64,000 nt of DNA from Amia ocellicauda (lineage: Eukaryota > Chordata > Actinopteri > Amiiformes > Amiidae), in contig NW_027102725.1 in NCBI RefSeq assembly GCF_036373705.1, positions 1-64,000 on the forward strand. Direction: 5' to 3'. Shown piece after piece: positions 1-10,774 of this stretch. Both the position numbers and the translations under genes were made by a program. Position 1 is the stretch's first letter. Every line of letters begins with the position of its first letter. A model generated the notes under the pieces. The model did not search any database. It was not told the origin of the DNA and saw only the letters and a list, made by a program, of their open reading frames with translations.

Positions 1-1476
1 TGGACAAAACACTGTCAGCACCCCCCCCACCACTAACATCATGGACAATACACCCCCCCGATGATGGCCCCGCTACGATTACAACTGGCCCCAGCCATGC
101 CCCCCGAGATGAAAGGGGCTAGAACCACCGCTGAATGGCTTGTTAGTGAGTTTGACTTAGGATCATGTTTTTAGTGGTTTAATATCTGCAATATGAATAG
201 CCTACAATCATTACACATAAGTTTGATTTAAAATAACTAATTAAAGGTTAGATATACTGTATAACTTTGAATACTATTCTATACGGAGACATTATGTATT
301 CTTACCATGGCAACTTCGATATTCTTGTTTCTATTAACTTTTGCATGTAAAGATTACATATTGTGGTTATGGGATACTTCGTTGCATTTTTTGGCATGTT
401 GTTGTCTTCTTTCATGTGTGACTTTTAACTTCATACCCTATAGGATCCAATAACTTTAAACAGTATAACAATAATAATATTATAAGAGAAGAACAGCTAA
501 TGTATTGTTTACATGCAAAACCTTGGAAAAACATACTATAGTAAGCAAATGTAAACTATGAGGAAATATAATATTTGCACCCACAGTATAATGGACTGGG
601 GGATAATCAGTATTTAAAAACTTTAAACTTTCAATATTTCCTTAAGTGACATTACGTGTACATCTAGATTGGTGATTGTTTCGTTACTCTGTAGTATTTC
701 CTTCTTTGTGTCATCCTGCCGAGCTCATGAATTCTTGCCAAGGATGTTTTTCCTTGACTCCTTTATTCTCCGCAGTGAGGCTGACTGGGACGAAGTATGG
801 CTGTGGAGATGGGGGTGTGGGGCCTGCACGGTCATGGTCTCGCAATACCAGCCCCAGTCCAAGAGGATACTGTATATTTTCTGTGACATCTTCCGAGGAA
901 CAGTGCCTTCATTGAAACTGTGGCGACATAGAAACTAAAGCAATCTTCTGTCCTGTCTCGAAGCAGTACAAGGAGAAGCTGACATGGGAGACGTCAAACA
1001 GCAGCTAGATTATTTATTATTATTTGTAAACCTAATAAACTGCCTGGCTTGAAATGTCTCTATGGTGACATAGTGAAAAAAGGTGTTACGAGTTGGACGC
1101 CATGGCGTAACAAACTGAAAAAAACAGTTTTCGGCTAGAGAACATTTGACAGTACCTGATATTATGGCAACTGCCCTGTTTTGGAAATTACAACATTTAA
1201 TATCTTTGGTTTATATTTACAATAGGGCTATTTAGAAACATTAAGGCAGATTGCATGCTTCTCCTGAAACCTCCGAAGTTTGCTTACTAATTACAGACTA
1301 TAAAACATTTTTCACGACTTCAAAATCAATCAACAACTTTCGTTCAACAAACACAATACATTTTATTTAGCTTCATTGAGAGATTGACTAAAGTTAATCA
1401 AAGTAAAAACATTTCTGTGTGAATCTCAATTGTCAGATATAAGAGTAAAGTGGGTTACAGATAATCATATCATTAT
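1..1476. other. Unassigned AT-rich intergenic DNA
   Basis: No recognisable gene, RNA or repeat was found here. Open frames near 669-938 have no family motif, no coding-like composition and no splice context, so they are treated as chance. The stretch 61-120 is C-rich; the rest is AT-rich non-coding sequence. Confidence 0.5.
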
Positions 1477-2524
1477 GTTATCTTTCAAGTCGGAAGCACT
1501 GCCCAAGGGGGAGGGGTTTCTGCGCACTTCCGTAGGAACCCGATCGAAACATCACTCTATCAAAGCTGGCATTGGCACCTGCGCGCGTCACTCAGAACAG
1601 GTCCCTTCCCACTTCCTGTTCTATAAAATGTGACGTCAGCGGAGGTTCATCCTCTTTTGCCTCTTCGCTGGACTCAGGAATGTAAGCTCTCTGTGTTTGT
1701 AATAAACATTCAAACTGCGTATTTCATCTGGCTAGCTGGCTCACTTCATAGTGTTGTTCACCACCGTTTTTCACTACACATAGTCTCTGTCTGGTGTGTG
1801 TTTAGTTATTATTGATAGCTAATCCCAATTCTGCCCCTTTCGGTTTCAGTTTCGTTCACAAGAAGACCGTTTAAAAAATAATAGTCGTATTTATATAGTT
1901 CTATATATATTCCGACTGCTTGCTGTGTTGGTTGTTTGTCCACAGGGCTTTTTCCTCCACAGCAGGAGTGCTAGCAGCGGCAGTAAAATCCATGAAGGTC
2001 TTCCTGTCATGCGATATGTTTATATTGTATATTGTTCAGCTCGGCTACTCTGCTGATTAGCCAGCTATGTATTATATTGTATTTTTCTCATTGGGTCTGT
2101 GACCCGCTCCTATTGGATCAGGGGTCCACTGCCATGATATTGCACGGAGGCCGCACAAGTGCTTGATTGCCTACACCAGACATTGTGCAAGTAGATTACG
2201 GCCTCGCTCCTAGCTGCACTAGTAGAGCAGCCGGCCTTGTTCTTGTAAGTGGAGGGCATAAGAGTTAACCTCTGTAGCCCCGCTTTGTATATGCTGATAG
2301 CAGACAGCTCCCGGTAGAGCGTGACTATGGTCCTCGCTCCTGGACGGCTCAGGTGCGGCCCTACGGGATCCCTGAGGTAACTGTCTGGAGTTGTGTTGCC
2401 TAGGCACACTTGCGGTGCACCTCGTGGCAGGCTCCCTTATCAGCTCGCTGCCTCTGCCCCTGCGACAGCTTTGTTATACAGCAACCCCTCCCCCTTGGGC
2501 AGTGCTTCCGACTTGAAAGATAAC
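1477..2524. mobile_element. Element bounded by 46-bp inverted repeats, family unknown
   Basis: A 46-bp sequence beginning GTTATCTTTCAAGTCGG at 1477-1522 recurs as its reverse complement at 2479-2524 with one visible mismatch. The interior has a TATA-like box followed by a TGACGTCA-type motif (about 1622-1638) and an AATAAA (about 1701), which look like a promoter and poly(A) signal on the plus strand. No transposase, integrase or RT was recognised in the 1-kb interior. No clear target duplication flanks the repeats. It could be a non-autonomous TIR transposon or an inverted-repeat retroelement relic such as a DIRS-like fossil; the sequence does not decide between them. Confidence 0.45.
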
Positions 2525-2734
2525 GATAGGTTGCGTATGCAATACAGTACACACAAACCATTATTTGAATAGGCACACAAAGCGCCAACTAAGCATGAAT
2601 GATAGTATAAATGAAAAACACTTGTGGCTTTTGCTTTTTCATGTACAGGGCATAGCAGTTTGCAATAAAGTTTATTCATACATGTAGTAAACACACATAC
2701 ACACAGGCATCCAAATGTGTAAAGTATGCTTCCA

Positions 2735-4160
2735 ACAAGGCCGACTTCATCTCCGCCTTCGCCTCCCACCACTCTCTGGATTTCCTTGCTCTCACTGAGA
2801 CATGGATTTCCCCGGAGAACTCATCCACCCCTGCTGCCTTATCCTCTGTGTTTGTCCTGTCCCACTCCCCCTGTCTTACTGGGTGGGGGGGGAATAGGGC
2901 TCCTGATCTCCCCTTCTCTGCTCTTCTCTGTGCCACCCCCTTCTCTCTCCTCTATCGCCTCCAACAGCTTTGAATTCCCTCTCACCTCTTTCTTCTAGTT
3001 CTCTACTGTCCTCCTGGTCCACTCACCACCTTCCTGGATGAACTCGACTTTCTTCTCTCCTCCCTCCCCTCGCTGTCCTCACCTACCATCCTCTCCAAAC
3101 CCTCCCACTCTGCCGGATTTCTTCCTCTCTTTTACTCCTTTAACTTCTCTCTTCGTCTCCACCCACTCACAGTGCAGGTTGCCAGTTAGACCTCATCTTG
3201 TCTAGAGGCTGTTCCCCTTCGCAACTCTTCGTGACACCCCTGGACATCTCAGACTCAGAATCACCACCGAGACGGCTCTCCTGGCAGTCACTGACTCCCC
3301 CCGGTGTGCTCGGGCGGCCTCCCTCTCCTCAGTCCTCATCCTCCTTGATCTCTCTGCAGCATTTGACACTGTCGATCACTCCATCCTCCTCTCCTACCTT
3401 GCTGACCTCGGTATCTCTGGAACTGCTCTCACCTGGATCTCCTCCTACCTCAACGACTGGACCTACCAAGTGACATGGCAAGGTTCCTCATCCACCCCCC
3501 AACCTCTCCTCATAGACGTACCCCAAGGCTCCATCCTGGGCCCGCTCCTGTTCTCTCTCTACACTCGCTCCCTGGGCCCCCTCATCGCATCCCATGGTTT
3601 CTCCTACCACTTCTATGCAGATGATGCCCAGATCTTCCTGTCTTTTCCCTCTTCTTACCCTCTCATCCCTTCTCGCATCTCTTCCTGTTTGTCTGCTATC
3701 TCCGCCTGGATGCAGTCACACCACCTCAAGCTCAACCTCTCTAAATCGGATCTCCTCTTTTTCCCCCACTCTTCCTCACCTTCTGCTGATCTCCCCATCT
3801 CAATCCCCTTGGAATCCACCACACTTTCTCCTGCTTCTTCCGCTAAAAATCTAGGAGTCATCCTTGATCCTGCGCTCTCCTACACCCAGCACATCACCAC
3901 ACTGACAGGCACCTGCAGATTCTTCCTGAGCAACATACGCCGAATCCGTCCCTTCCGCACCAACTTCTTGACTCAGCTGCTCGTCCAGTCACTGGTCCTC
4001 TCCCGCCTGGACTACTGCAACTCCCTCCTGGCCGGCCTGCCTGCAACTACTACCCGCTGCTCCAGCTCATCCAGAACTCTGCGGCTCACCTGGTAATCTC
4101 TTTCCCTCGCACACACTACTCCACTGCTCCGCTCCCGCCACTGGCTCCCGATACCGACAC
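2735..4160 (+). mobile_element. L2-clade LINE, ORF2 fragment (endonuclease to RT)
   Basis: Conceptual translation gives an APE endonuclease stretch with the LTETWI motif near 2785-2805, then reverse transcriptase. The RT includes the VPQGSILGPLLFSLY block (about 3515-3560) and the YADD-type catalytic box at about 3614-3625 (FYADDAQIF). It continues through NLGVILDP and SRLDYCNSLLAGLP motifs typical of the L2 group. The longest uninterrupted frame is 3470-4096. Upstream parts lie in shifted frames, and the element stops at a WLPI-like motif near 4155 without its own 3' UTR, so it is a dead, 5'- and 3'-truncated copy. C-rich pyrimidine composition is typical of fish L2. The clade call is by motif recognition only. 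Confidence 0.8.
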
Positions 4161-4164
4161 AATA

Positions 4165-4560
4165 TTATTATTATTTTTTTTATTTCTTGGCAGACGCCCT
4201 TATCCAGGGCGACTTACAAAATAAGTGCAATACAAAGTGCAAGAATACAGTTAAATACAAGGCATCAAACATTACAGATTCAAATTTACATTAAACAAAG
4301 CAATTCAAGATATAATACATTTTACAACTTCCAATTTATACAGTTAAGTGCAGTAAGTGCGGACATACATCCTGGAAAGTAAAGCTAAGTGCTGTCAAGA
4401 TGTAAGGTACAGTCAAGGGTTACGGGAAAGGGAGCAAGGAGGAAAATCAATCAATAATCCAAGAAGCATGACAAAATGCTATGAAGTGCTATCTAACGGG
4501 GATTAAAGGGACTAATATTACAAGTACTGTCTGAAAAGATGTCTTGAGTTAGCGCCGGAA
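4165..4560 (-). mobile_element. L2 LINE 3' UTR, inverted copy
   Basis: Read on the minus strand this is the end of an L2 ORF2 and its 3' UTR, matching the plus-strand copies at 4565-4945 and 10500-10774. It ends in the conserved tail that reads GTAAGTCGCCCTGGATAAGG on the minus strand, followed by an (AAT)-rich tract. It lies head to head with the next feature, so the two form a long inverted repeat. Confidence 0.75.
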
Positions 4561-4564
4561 GGAT

Positions 4565-4945
4565 ATATTAGTTGTAATATTAGTCCCTTTACTCTCCTGT
4601 AAGGTAGCACTTCACAACATTTTACCATGCTTCTTGCCTTGTATTACTAATACTTGTATTATTGATTTCCCCCTTGCTCCCTTTCCCGTAGCCCTTGACT
4701 GGGACCTAACATCTTGACAGCACTTAGCTTTCACTTTCCAGGATGTATGACTTTACTTATTGTATTTACTTGTGTAAATTGGAAGTTGTAAAATGTATTA
4801 TGTTTTGAATTGCCTTGTATAATGTAAATTTTAATTTGTAATGGTTGATGCCTTGTACTGAATTGTATTCTTGCACTTTGTATTGCGCTTCTATTTTGTA
4901 AGTCGCCCTGGATAAGGGCGTCTGCCAAGAAAAAAAAATAATACT
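4565..4945 (+). mobile_element. L2 LINE 3' UTR, direct copy
   Basis: The sequence starts at TTGTAATATTAGTCCC and ends with the LINE/SINE-shared tail GTCGCCCTGGATAAGGGCG plus an A-rich tract at about 4900-4945. It is the same 3' UTR as 4165-4560 in the opposite orientation, with only a few bases between the two arms. Confidence 0.75.
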
Positions 4946-4967
4946 AATAATGTGTATTCCGAACATA

Positions 4968-5306
4968 CAGTGAGGGGAAAAAAGTATTTGATCCCCTGCT
5001 GATTTTGTACGTTTGCCCACTGACAAAAAAATGATCAGTCTATAATTTTAATGGTAGGTGTATTTTAACAGTGAGAGACAGAATAACAACAAAAAAATCC
5101 AGAAAAACGCATTTCAAAAAGTTATAAATTGATTTGCATGTTAATGAGGGAAATAAGTATTTGATCCCCTATCAATCAGCAAGATTTCTGGCTCCCAGGT
5201 GTCTTTAATACAGGTAATGAGCTGAGGTTAGGAGCACTCTCTTAAAGGGAGCACTCTCTTAAACGTACAAAATCAGCAGGGAATCAAATACTTTTTTCCC
5301 TCACTG
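4968..5306. mobile_element. Tc1-type MITE (339 bp)
   Basis: The left end CAGTGAGGGGAAAAAAGTAT and the right end (reverse complement CAGTGAGGGAAAAAAGTATT) are inverted, and both are flanked by TA (4966-4967 and 5307-5308), the usual Tc1/mariner target duplication. The body has no transposase. The same terminus recurs at 41496 next to a transposase remnant, which suggests a family relation. This is a deletion derivative mobilised in trans at some time in the past. Confidence 0.85.
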
Positions 5307-5308
5307 TA

Positions 5309-5429
5309 ACCCATTATCAATACAAATAAGGGGAATGTTTTTTTTTCTTTCTCTCAATGTTCTAACACTCCTCAAACAACAAAAATGCAGTAGAAGAAAA
5401 GACATTTGTGCTAGGAAAAAGAACAGAAA
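5309..5429. other. Short unassigned spacer / element flank
   Basis: A-rich and T-rich sequence between the Tc1 MITE and the transposase remnant. It may include the 3' end of the IS630-type element, but no inverted terminus was confirmed. Confidence 0.3.
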
Positions 5430-6440
5430 AAATTAGTCTACATCTCACCTTCTTTGTGGGTCTGGCCATAAGACTTCATCCACATCACATGCGATGTTGT
5501 CTTGAGCCAGGCAGCATGGAAAGTATCACTTGGAGTGCCATATCCAGGCCTGGCATGACCCCTGATCGAGGTCTCCACAAGCCTCCTCCATTGCCTGTAG
5601 AAGGGGTATGCGTTGGTGGGGCTGGCGATCATACACCTTCCAACGTCATACAGAGAAGAATTCTTCAATAGGATTCAAGAACGCAGATTATGGGGGCGAT
5701 TGAGTGTGATGAAAAGTGGGTGACCTGTGAACCAATTGCGGACCACAGCAGCCCGGTGGAAACTAACATTGTCCCAGATGATAACGTACCTGGGCTGTTC
5801 TGGCACCCAGTCATTAGGGATTAGTCTGTTTGTGGAGGGTGTCCAGAAATGTGATGATGTGTGCAGTGTTGTATGGGCCAAGGATTGCATGATGGTGAAG
5901 GACCGCACACATTGTTACGTTGCCACCACATTGTCCTGGGATGTTGATGATTGCACGGTGTCCGATGATATTTCTGCCGTGGCCGCTTGTTTTTGCAAGG
6001 TTGAAACCTGCCTCGTCCACATATATTAGCTCACGATGCACTGAATCTGCTTCTAGCTCCATGACAAAACAATGTAGCACAGTATGAAAAGACAGGGATC
6101 AGTCAATATGATGTAGCACCATGCACTTCCAGATCCAGTACCAATGATAGGATAGTATATCTTACGTGCAGATATTCATATCTCAGTTGTTTTACACGGT
6201 CTGAGTTTTGTTCAAAAGGAACTCTGTATAGCTGCTTCATCCCAATTCTATTAAGTTTCAGTAGACGAGAGAGTGCAGAGAGACTCACTCTGTTGATGTT
6301 GTGGAATGTGTGTTATCTGCCATTATGTGGTCCTGCAGTTCTCTGAGTGTGATGCAGTTATTTTATATTTACAATGTGCGTCTCCTGCTCTGGGGTGAAC
6401 AGTCGACCAGATACTGGTTTTCTTGCAGTCCTCTAAAAAC
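5430..6440 (-). pseudogene. IS630/Tc1-type (DDE) transposase, degenerate copy 1
   Basis: Minus-strand translation shows the parts of a DDE transposase of the fish IS630/Tc1 kind in order. There is an N-terminal segment with a GRLFTPEQE-like motif (about 6400-6440), a helix-turn-helix part ending YRVPFEQNSDRVK (about 6190-6250), the first catalytic aspartate in IYVDEAGF (about 6010-6030), the second in VIWDNVSFHRA (about 5755-5790), and the glutamate in NPIEEFF (about 5660-5685). The C-terminal ACDVDE motif lies near 5490. All three catalytic residues can be seen, but the frame is broken several times (for example between the second aspartate and the glutamate, and just before the first aspartate), so it is not coding. 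A second copy is at 7130-7840. Confidence 0.8.
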
Positions 6441-6769
6441 ATTTGAATGGTTTTATAGTTTTTCCCAATTGCATACACACTATTATACCACAATACTCCT
6501 AAACTGTTAACACAATGCCCATAATAAAAAGTCACATCTGCTAAACACACAGAGGGGAAAATTCTGGCCTAAAAACTATATACACAGCCCTCAAAATCAA
6601 AGAATTGGGTCAGAATCACACACACATACATCATATCTGTTTCTCACACTGAGCATTAAGAATACACTGTGTTTAGAAAAATAAAACTCTCTCCTCAAAA
6701 TGGAAGATTCATGTAGGAAAACAAAAAGAATCCATCAACACAGACAGTAAAGAACTTTATATTATACAA
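6441..6769. other. Transposon flank, AC-rich
   Basis: Sequence upstream of transposase copy 1 on its coding strand. It has repeated CACACA tracts and probably the 5' non-coding part of the same element; the terminus was not located. Confidence 0.35.
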
Positions 6770-7095
6770 TGTTTGATCCTGGCCAGGCGTGGCACAGTGG
6801 TGTGTTGCCTTACAGCTCTAGGGGTCCCAGGTTCAAGACCCAGCTTGGGTTGCCTGTCTGTATGGAGTTTGCATGTTTTCCCCGGGTACATGTGGGTTTC
6901 CTCCCACCGTCCAACGACATGTGGGTTAGCTTAATTGGCCATACTAAATTGCCCTGTATGTGTGTGTTGCCCAGTGCTGGCCTGGCATCCTGCCCTGGGT
7001 GTGTTCCTGCCTTGCACCCTATGTGTGCTAGGATCAGCTCCAGCTTCCCTGCGACCCTAAGTGGTTTTGAAAATGGATGGATGCATGGATGATCC
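6770..7095 (+). mobile_element. tRNA-derived SINE-like repeat
   Basis: An internal Pol III promoter is visible: an A-box-like TGGCACAGTGG (about 6789-6799) and a B box GGTTCAAGACC (about 6831). The body has the fish-wide blocks GGAGTTTGCATGTT and TTTCCTCCCACCGTCCAA, and the 3' end is AAAATGGATGGATG. A related copy lies at 8080-8375. Confidence 0.75.
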
Positions 7096-7129
7096 TGCCT
7101 ACCCAAAAATTATCAATGTATTTATATAT

Positions 7130-7840
7130 AACAAGCATAAAAATGCAATGACTGATAGCAGCCCACATGGTTATGTTTCCACCCCTTTGGCCAGGGACCT
7201 GCTCGCTGGCCAATGATGTTCCTTCCCCAGCACTGCCTCTTGAATCCTACCTCGTCCACATAGATGAACTCAATGTGGTCATCGCTGGCATCAAGCTTGA
7301 GTATTCTCTGACCATGTAGGAACAGTGATTAGAACATGGTGCATTACTGCACTTCCTGGACCTCTGTCTCTTCCAAGTGCACAATAGTACTGGAAACAGT
7401 TTCATACTCACTTGCATGTAAAAGTAGCACATCTCTTTCACACGATCAGAGTTCCTCTCAAATGGTACACGATATATTTGCTTCATGCTCATCCTGTGCC
7501 TTCTCAGCAAACGATCAATAGTGGATATTGAAACATGGTCTATGTTCTGAAACATCCCATTGTCCTCTATTATACACGTTTGGATTTCTCTGAGTCTAAT
7601 CGCATTTTTTGCCAACACCATGTTGACTATTTCAGCCTCGTTTCTCCCACCAGCAGCTGGTCTTCTCAGCCCTGTATGCAAACAATACAATGTGATGTAC
7701 AGACTTGCAGTACTCTTGTTGATATATGAAATCCAAATATTGTGCATGGTAAATTTATACCCACTCACCGGTTCGTAGTCCTGAATGTCCTGATGATTCC
7801 AGCCACAGTAAAGAGGCTCAAATTGGGCTGCACTCACTGC
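7130..7840 (-). pseudogene. IS630/Tc1-type transposase, degenerate copy 2
   Basis: A minus-strand frame at 7247-7837 contains the N-terminal DNA-binding half: EIVNMVLAKNAIRLREIQT, STIDRLLRRHRMSMKQIYRV and PFERNSDRVKE. A short further stretch (7140-7290) carries a YVDEVGF-like first catalytic motif and GRNIIGQRAG. The rest of the catalytic domain is missing, so this is a truncated relative of copy 1 with somewhat different residues. Confidence 0.75.
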
Positions 7841-8079
7841 CCAGCTTTTCGCATACTCATCCCATGGTTGATTACACTATCAACCAGTGTGGCTCTTATT
7901 TCATTCAATATATTCCGTCGCCTTCATCGTCCTCTGTGTCTTCCCCTCCCTCTTCCCCTTTCTGCTCTTTGTGGCTCCATTTTTCTTGTACAATCATGAG
8001 TCCTCGTGTGACCTTTTTATATACTTGAGAGAACGAGGACAACTGAGTGAACAATTTGGTTAATTGGGTTTGCACAGGG

Positions 8080-8375
8080 TGGTGCGGTGGTTAGTGCTGC
8101 TACCTCACAACTCCATGGGTCATGGGATCTAGTCTGTTTGGAGTTTACATGTTCTCCCCGTGTCCGTGTGGGTTTTCTCCAGGCTCTGCAGTTTCCTCCC
8201 ACTGTCCAAAGACATGCAGTTTAGGTTATGTTAAATTGCTGTGTATATGTTGCCCAGCGATGGCCTGGCATCCTGTCCTGGTTGTATTCCTGCCTTGTGC
8301 CCTATCACTGCCGGGATCGGCTCTGGCTGCCCCGCGACCCTCACAGGAATTGTGTGTTTTGAAAATGGATGGATG
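8080..8375 (+). mobile_element. tRNA-derived SINE-like repeat, second copy
   Basis: Same family as 6770-7095. It shares GGTGCGGTGGTTAGTGCTGC at the head, the GTTCTCCCCGTGTCCGTGTG and TTTCCTCCCACTGTCCAAAG blocks, and the AAAATGGATGGAT tail. The B box is degraded. Confidence 0.75.
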
Positions 8376-10225
8376 GGTTTGCAGACGTGAAGTGTGTTGT
8401 AGTACATTAGCACTTTGAGTTTTGTCTGATGACTCATGTATTGCACAAAAGGTACAGGTGTTTTCTCAATGACAATTGTGCCAACACATTGAGAGTTGCG
8501 AGTAATGTTTTGCAACATGAGTGAACTGGACTCACCAATTGAGTTGAAGCAAGGTGAAGGTGTGCATAGTCCTGCAGAAGTGGTTCTGGGATGTTAGCTT
8601 GAACCTCGGATCACTCTGTGCATGCTTTCGGTCACAGTGTATAAACGACTGAGAAACTGTAGTGAGAGATCCTTCTCATTATGAAAGTACAGTACATATT
8701 ACTGTACCAGTAAGACTACAGCACTTACCGGTTTCCATCTCAAAATATCCCAATTATACCTGCAACAGTATAACAGCTCATATTTGATTGAACCCATTGC
8801 TCACTTGTTAAATACATTGCCTAAAAGTGTTAATTATTTCAGAGATAGTACTTCAAGAATCACTGTTAGTGTTTAAGCATTCAGAAAAACCTGAAAATTG
8901 TCACGAGTGGCAGTGAACAGTGGGTCCAGGGGTGTCGCAAATGGGAAACCCCACCATGCTCTCCCTGGCTTCACCATCAGGATTTATTTTGCCTGGGGCC
9001 CCCACATACCCTAGAATCACCTCTGACTGGGTCGCATGAAGTCTCGCTATGCCATCCCAACTGAGTTACACTCACTTATTTCCCCCTGCAGGTAAGGTCC
9101 CAGGACAGACGCCACCAGTAAATAAGAAAGGTCTTATTCTAGTCCATTAAATAAAATTCACCATGTACAATACAACAGGGGCAACTAGCAGGGCACCGTT
9201 CCCTCGATGTTTTTTTTACAATTAAAATTGCCTTTAATCACCTGGGCAAAAATAAAAATACAGAAACCTATACAAAAGCTGAAAATATAATAAACTATAC
9301 TAAATTCCCAAATAAAACTAAGCCCAGACAATACCCCCTATATTCACAATCAAAAAACGTATGTATGAAACGATGGAGAATGGCGAGAGAATGGTCTCAA
9401 TTACACAGTCCCAACCCGGCTCGGCCTCCGGTTCCGTCCCAGGCTAGAGATCCTCACAAACGAGCAGCTCGTCCGCACAAGCAGCCCCAATCCAGGACAA
9501 AGAGCAGTCTCAGGAGGAGGACACGCTCGCTCACTGGCAAGTGCTGCGATCACAAGCTCACAGGGATATTGAGTGCGTCCCTCTCACCCGTCCGCTATGT
9601 GCTTCTCCCTCCGGCTGCTGGTCCGGAGCCCCAAAGTGCCGTCTATCGCCGAGAAGCTGGAAACCGCAGAACCAAGAAGGCAAGTCCAGGAATACAGTCT
9701 TGTAGAAGCCAAGTCAATGTCTCTGGCCAGTAATAGTTCCTTAGATCCTCTTGTCGCTGTCGAGTCACTGCGTCCAGCGGCTAATGTTTCTCCAGGCAGC
9801 TCCCGATCTGCAGGGACCCGCTCCGACCCTGCGAGGAGTTAGTGCCTACCGGCTGGCACCCTCACAGCCGATATCCTCTCCTCTGTAACCCGTCCCGCAG
9901 TCACTGTCCCTGCTGGTGCTCCGCCGTGCCCCTTTGTTCTGGCAGGGCAGCCTTTATCTCCAGCTGAGTGTCCACAGGTGTAGTGGCCGTGAGGGAAGGC
10001 GGCCGCTGCTCAGTGATACAGGTGCGCCGCATCGGGGATCAAAGCTTCTGCCTGTTCAATAATAGTGAATATCAATAAAAGTCAATCAATCAGTGAATAC
10101 AATCAATGAAAACAAACAATTTGAGAACATGACTCAATCAGTGAATAATTAAAATTAAATCAAATAAACAATAATAACAGTATAAGTGCAATAAAGAATC
10201 ACATGGAGCCTTGGTACAGTCTGTG
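8376..10225. other. Unassigned non-coding DNA with a GC-rich block
   Basis: 8376-8880 is unremarkable. From about 8900 to 10050 the sequence is GC-richer and looks like an old repeat or relic. Open frames at 9365-9733 and 9573-9842 are rich in R/P/S, have no recognised domain and no splice or start context. 10050-10225 is A-rich. No gene is claimed. Confidence 0.4.
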
Positions 10226-10364
10226 ATTAATGCAACACTGTGGAGTAGTGCTTAGGGCTCTGGACTCATATTGTGGGTTTTGGGTTCAAATCCCAGGTGG
10301 GGCAGTGCTGTTGTACCCTTGAGCAAGGTACTTCACTTAGATTGCTCCAGTAAAATACCCAGTT
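10226..10364 (+). mobile_element. tRNA-derived SINE, 5' part (interrupted)
   Basis: Head of a second SINE family with B box GGTTCAAATCC (about 10284) and the block GTACCCTTGAGCAAGGTAC. It breaks off after CCAGTTGTATA and resumes at 13186 with AATGGGTACAAATGTAAGTC, which shows that 10365-13185 was inserted into it. Confidence 0.75.
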
Positions 10365-10774
10365 GTATAGACCAACTCTGCCTCCTCCAGAACCGCTCCT
10401 TCTCATCCCTGGCACCTAAATGGTGGAACGACCTGCCCACCGAAGTCAAAACAGCAGAGTCCTTGACCTCATTCCGGCACTTACTCAAGACGCATCTCTT
10501 CCGACAGCACTTGTAATATTAGTCCTCTATCCCTGCTAGATAGCACTTCACAGTTTTATTATGCTTCTCGCGTTCTTGATTGTTTTACTCCTTGCTCCCT
10601 TTCCCGTAGCCCTTGACTGTGACCCTACATCTTGACAGCACTTAGCTTTCACTGTCAAGGATGTAGGAAGTCACTTACTGTACTTGTGTAAATTGTAAAT
10701 TGAAATTTGTAAAATGTATTATTTTGAATTGCTGTTTTAGCTAAATTTAATTTGTAATGATTGATTGCCTTGTA
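10365..10774 (+). mobile_element. L2 LINE 3' end inserted in the SINE, left part
   Basis: It starts inside the L2 ORF2 C-terminus. The frame 10271-10516 ends in SLAPKWWNDLPTEVK and TSFRHLLKTHLFRQHL, and the same 3' UTR seen at 4565-4945 follows. It is interrupted at TTGTA (10770-10774) and continues at 13091. Confidence 0.8.

Noticed and set aside
9365-9842. Two overlapping R/P/S-rich plus-strand frames
   Set aside because: GC-rich non-coding sequence often gives such frames; no start context or homology was recognised.
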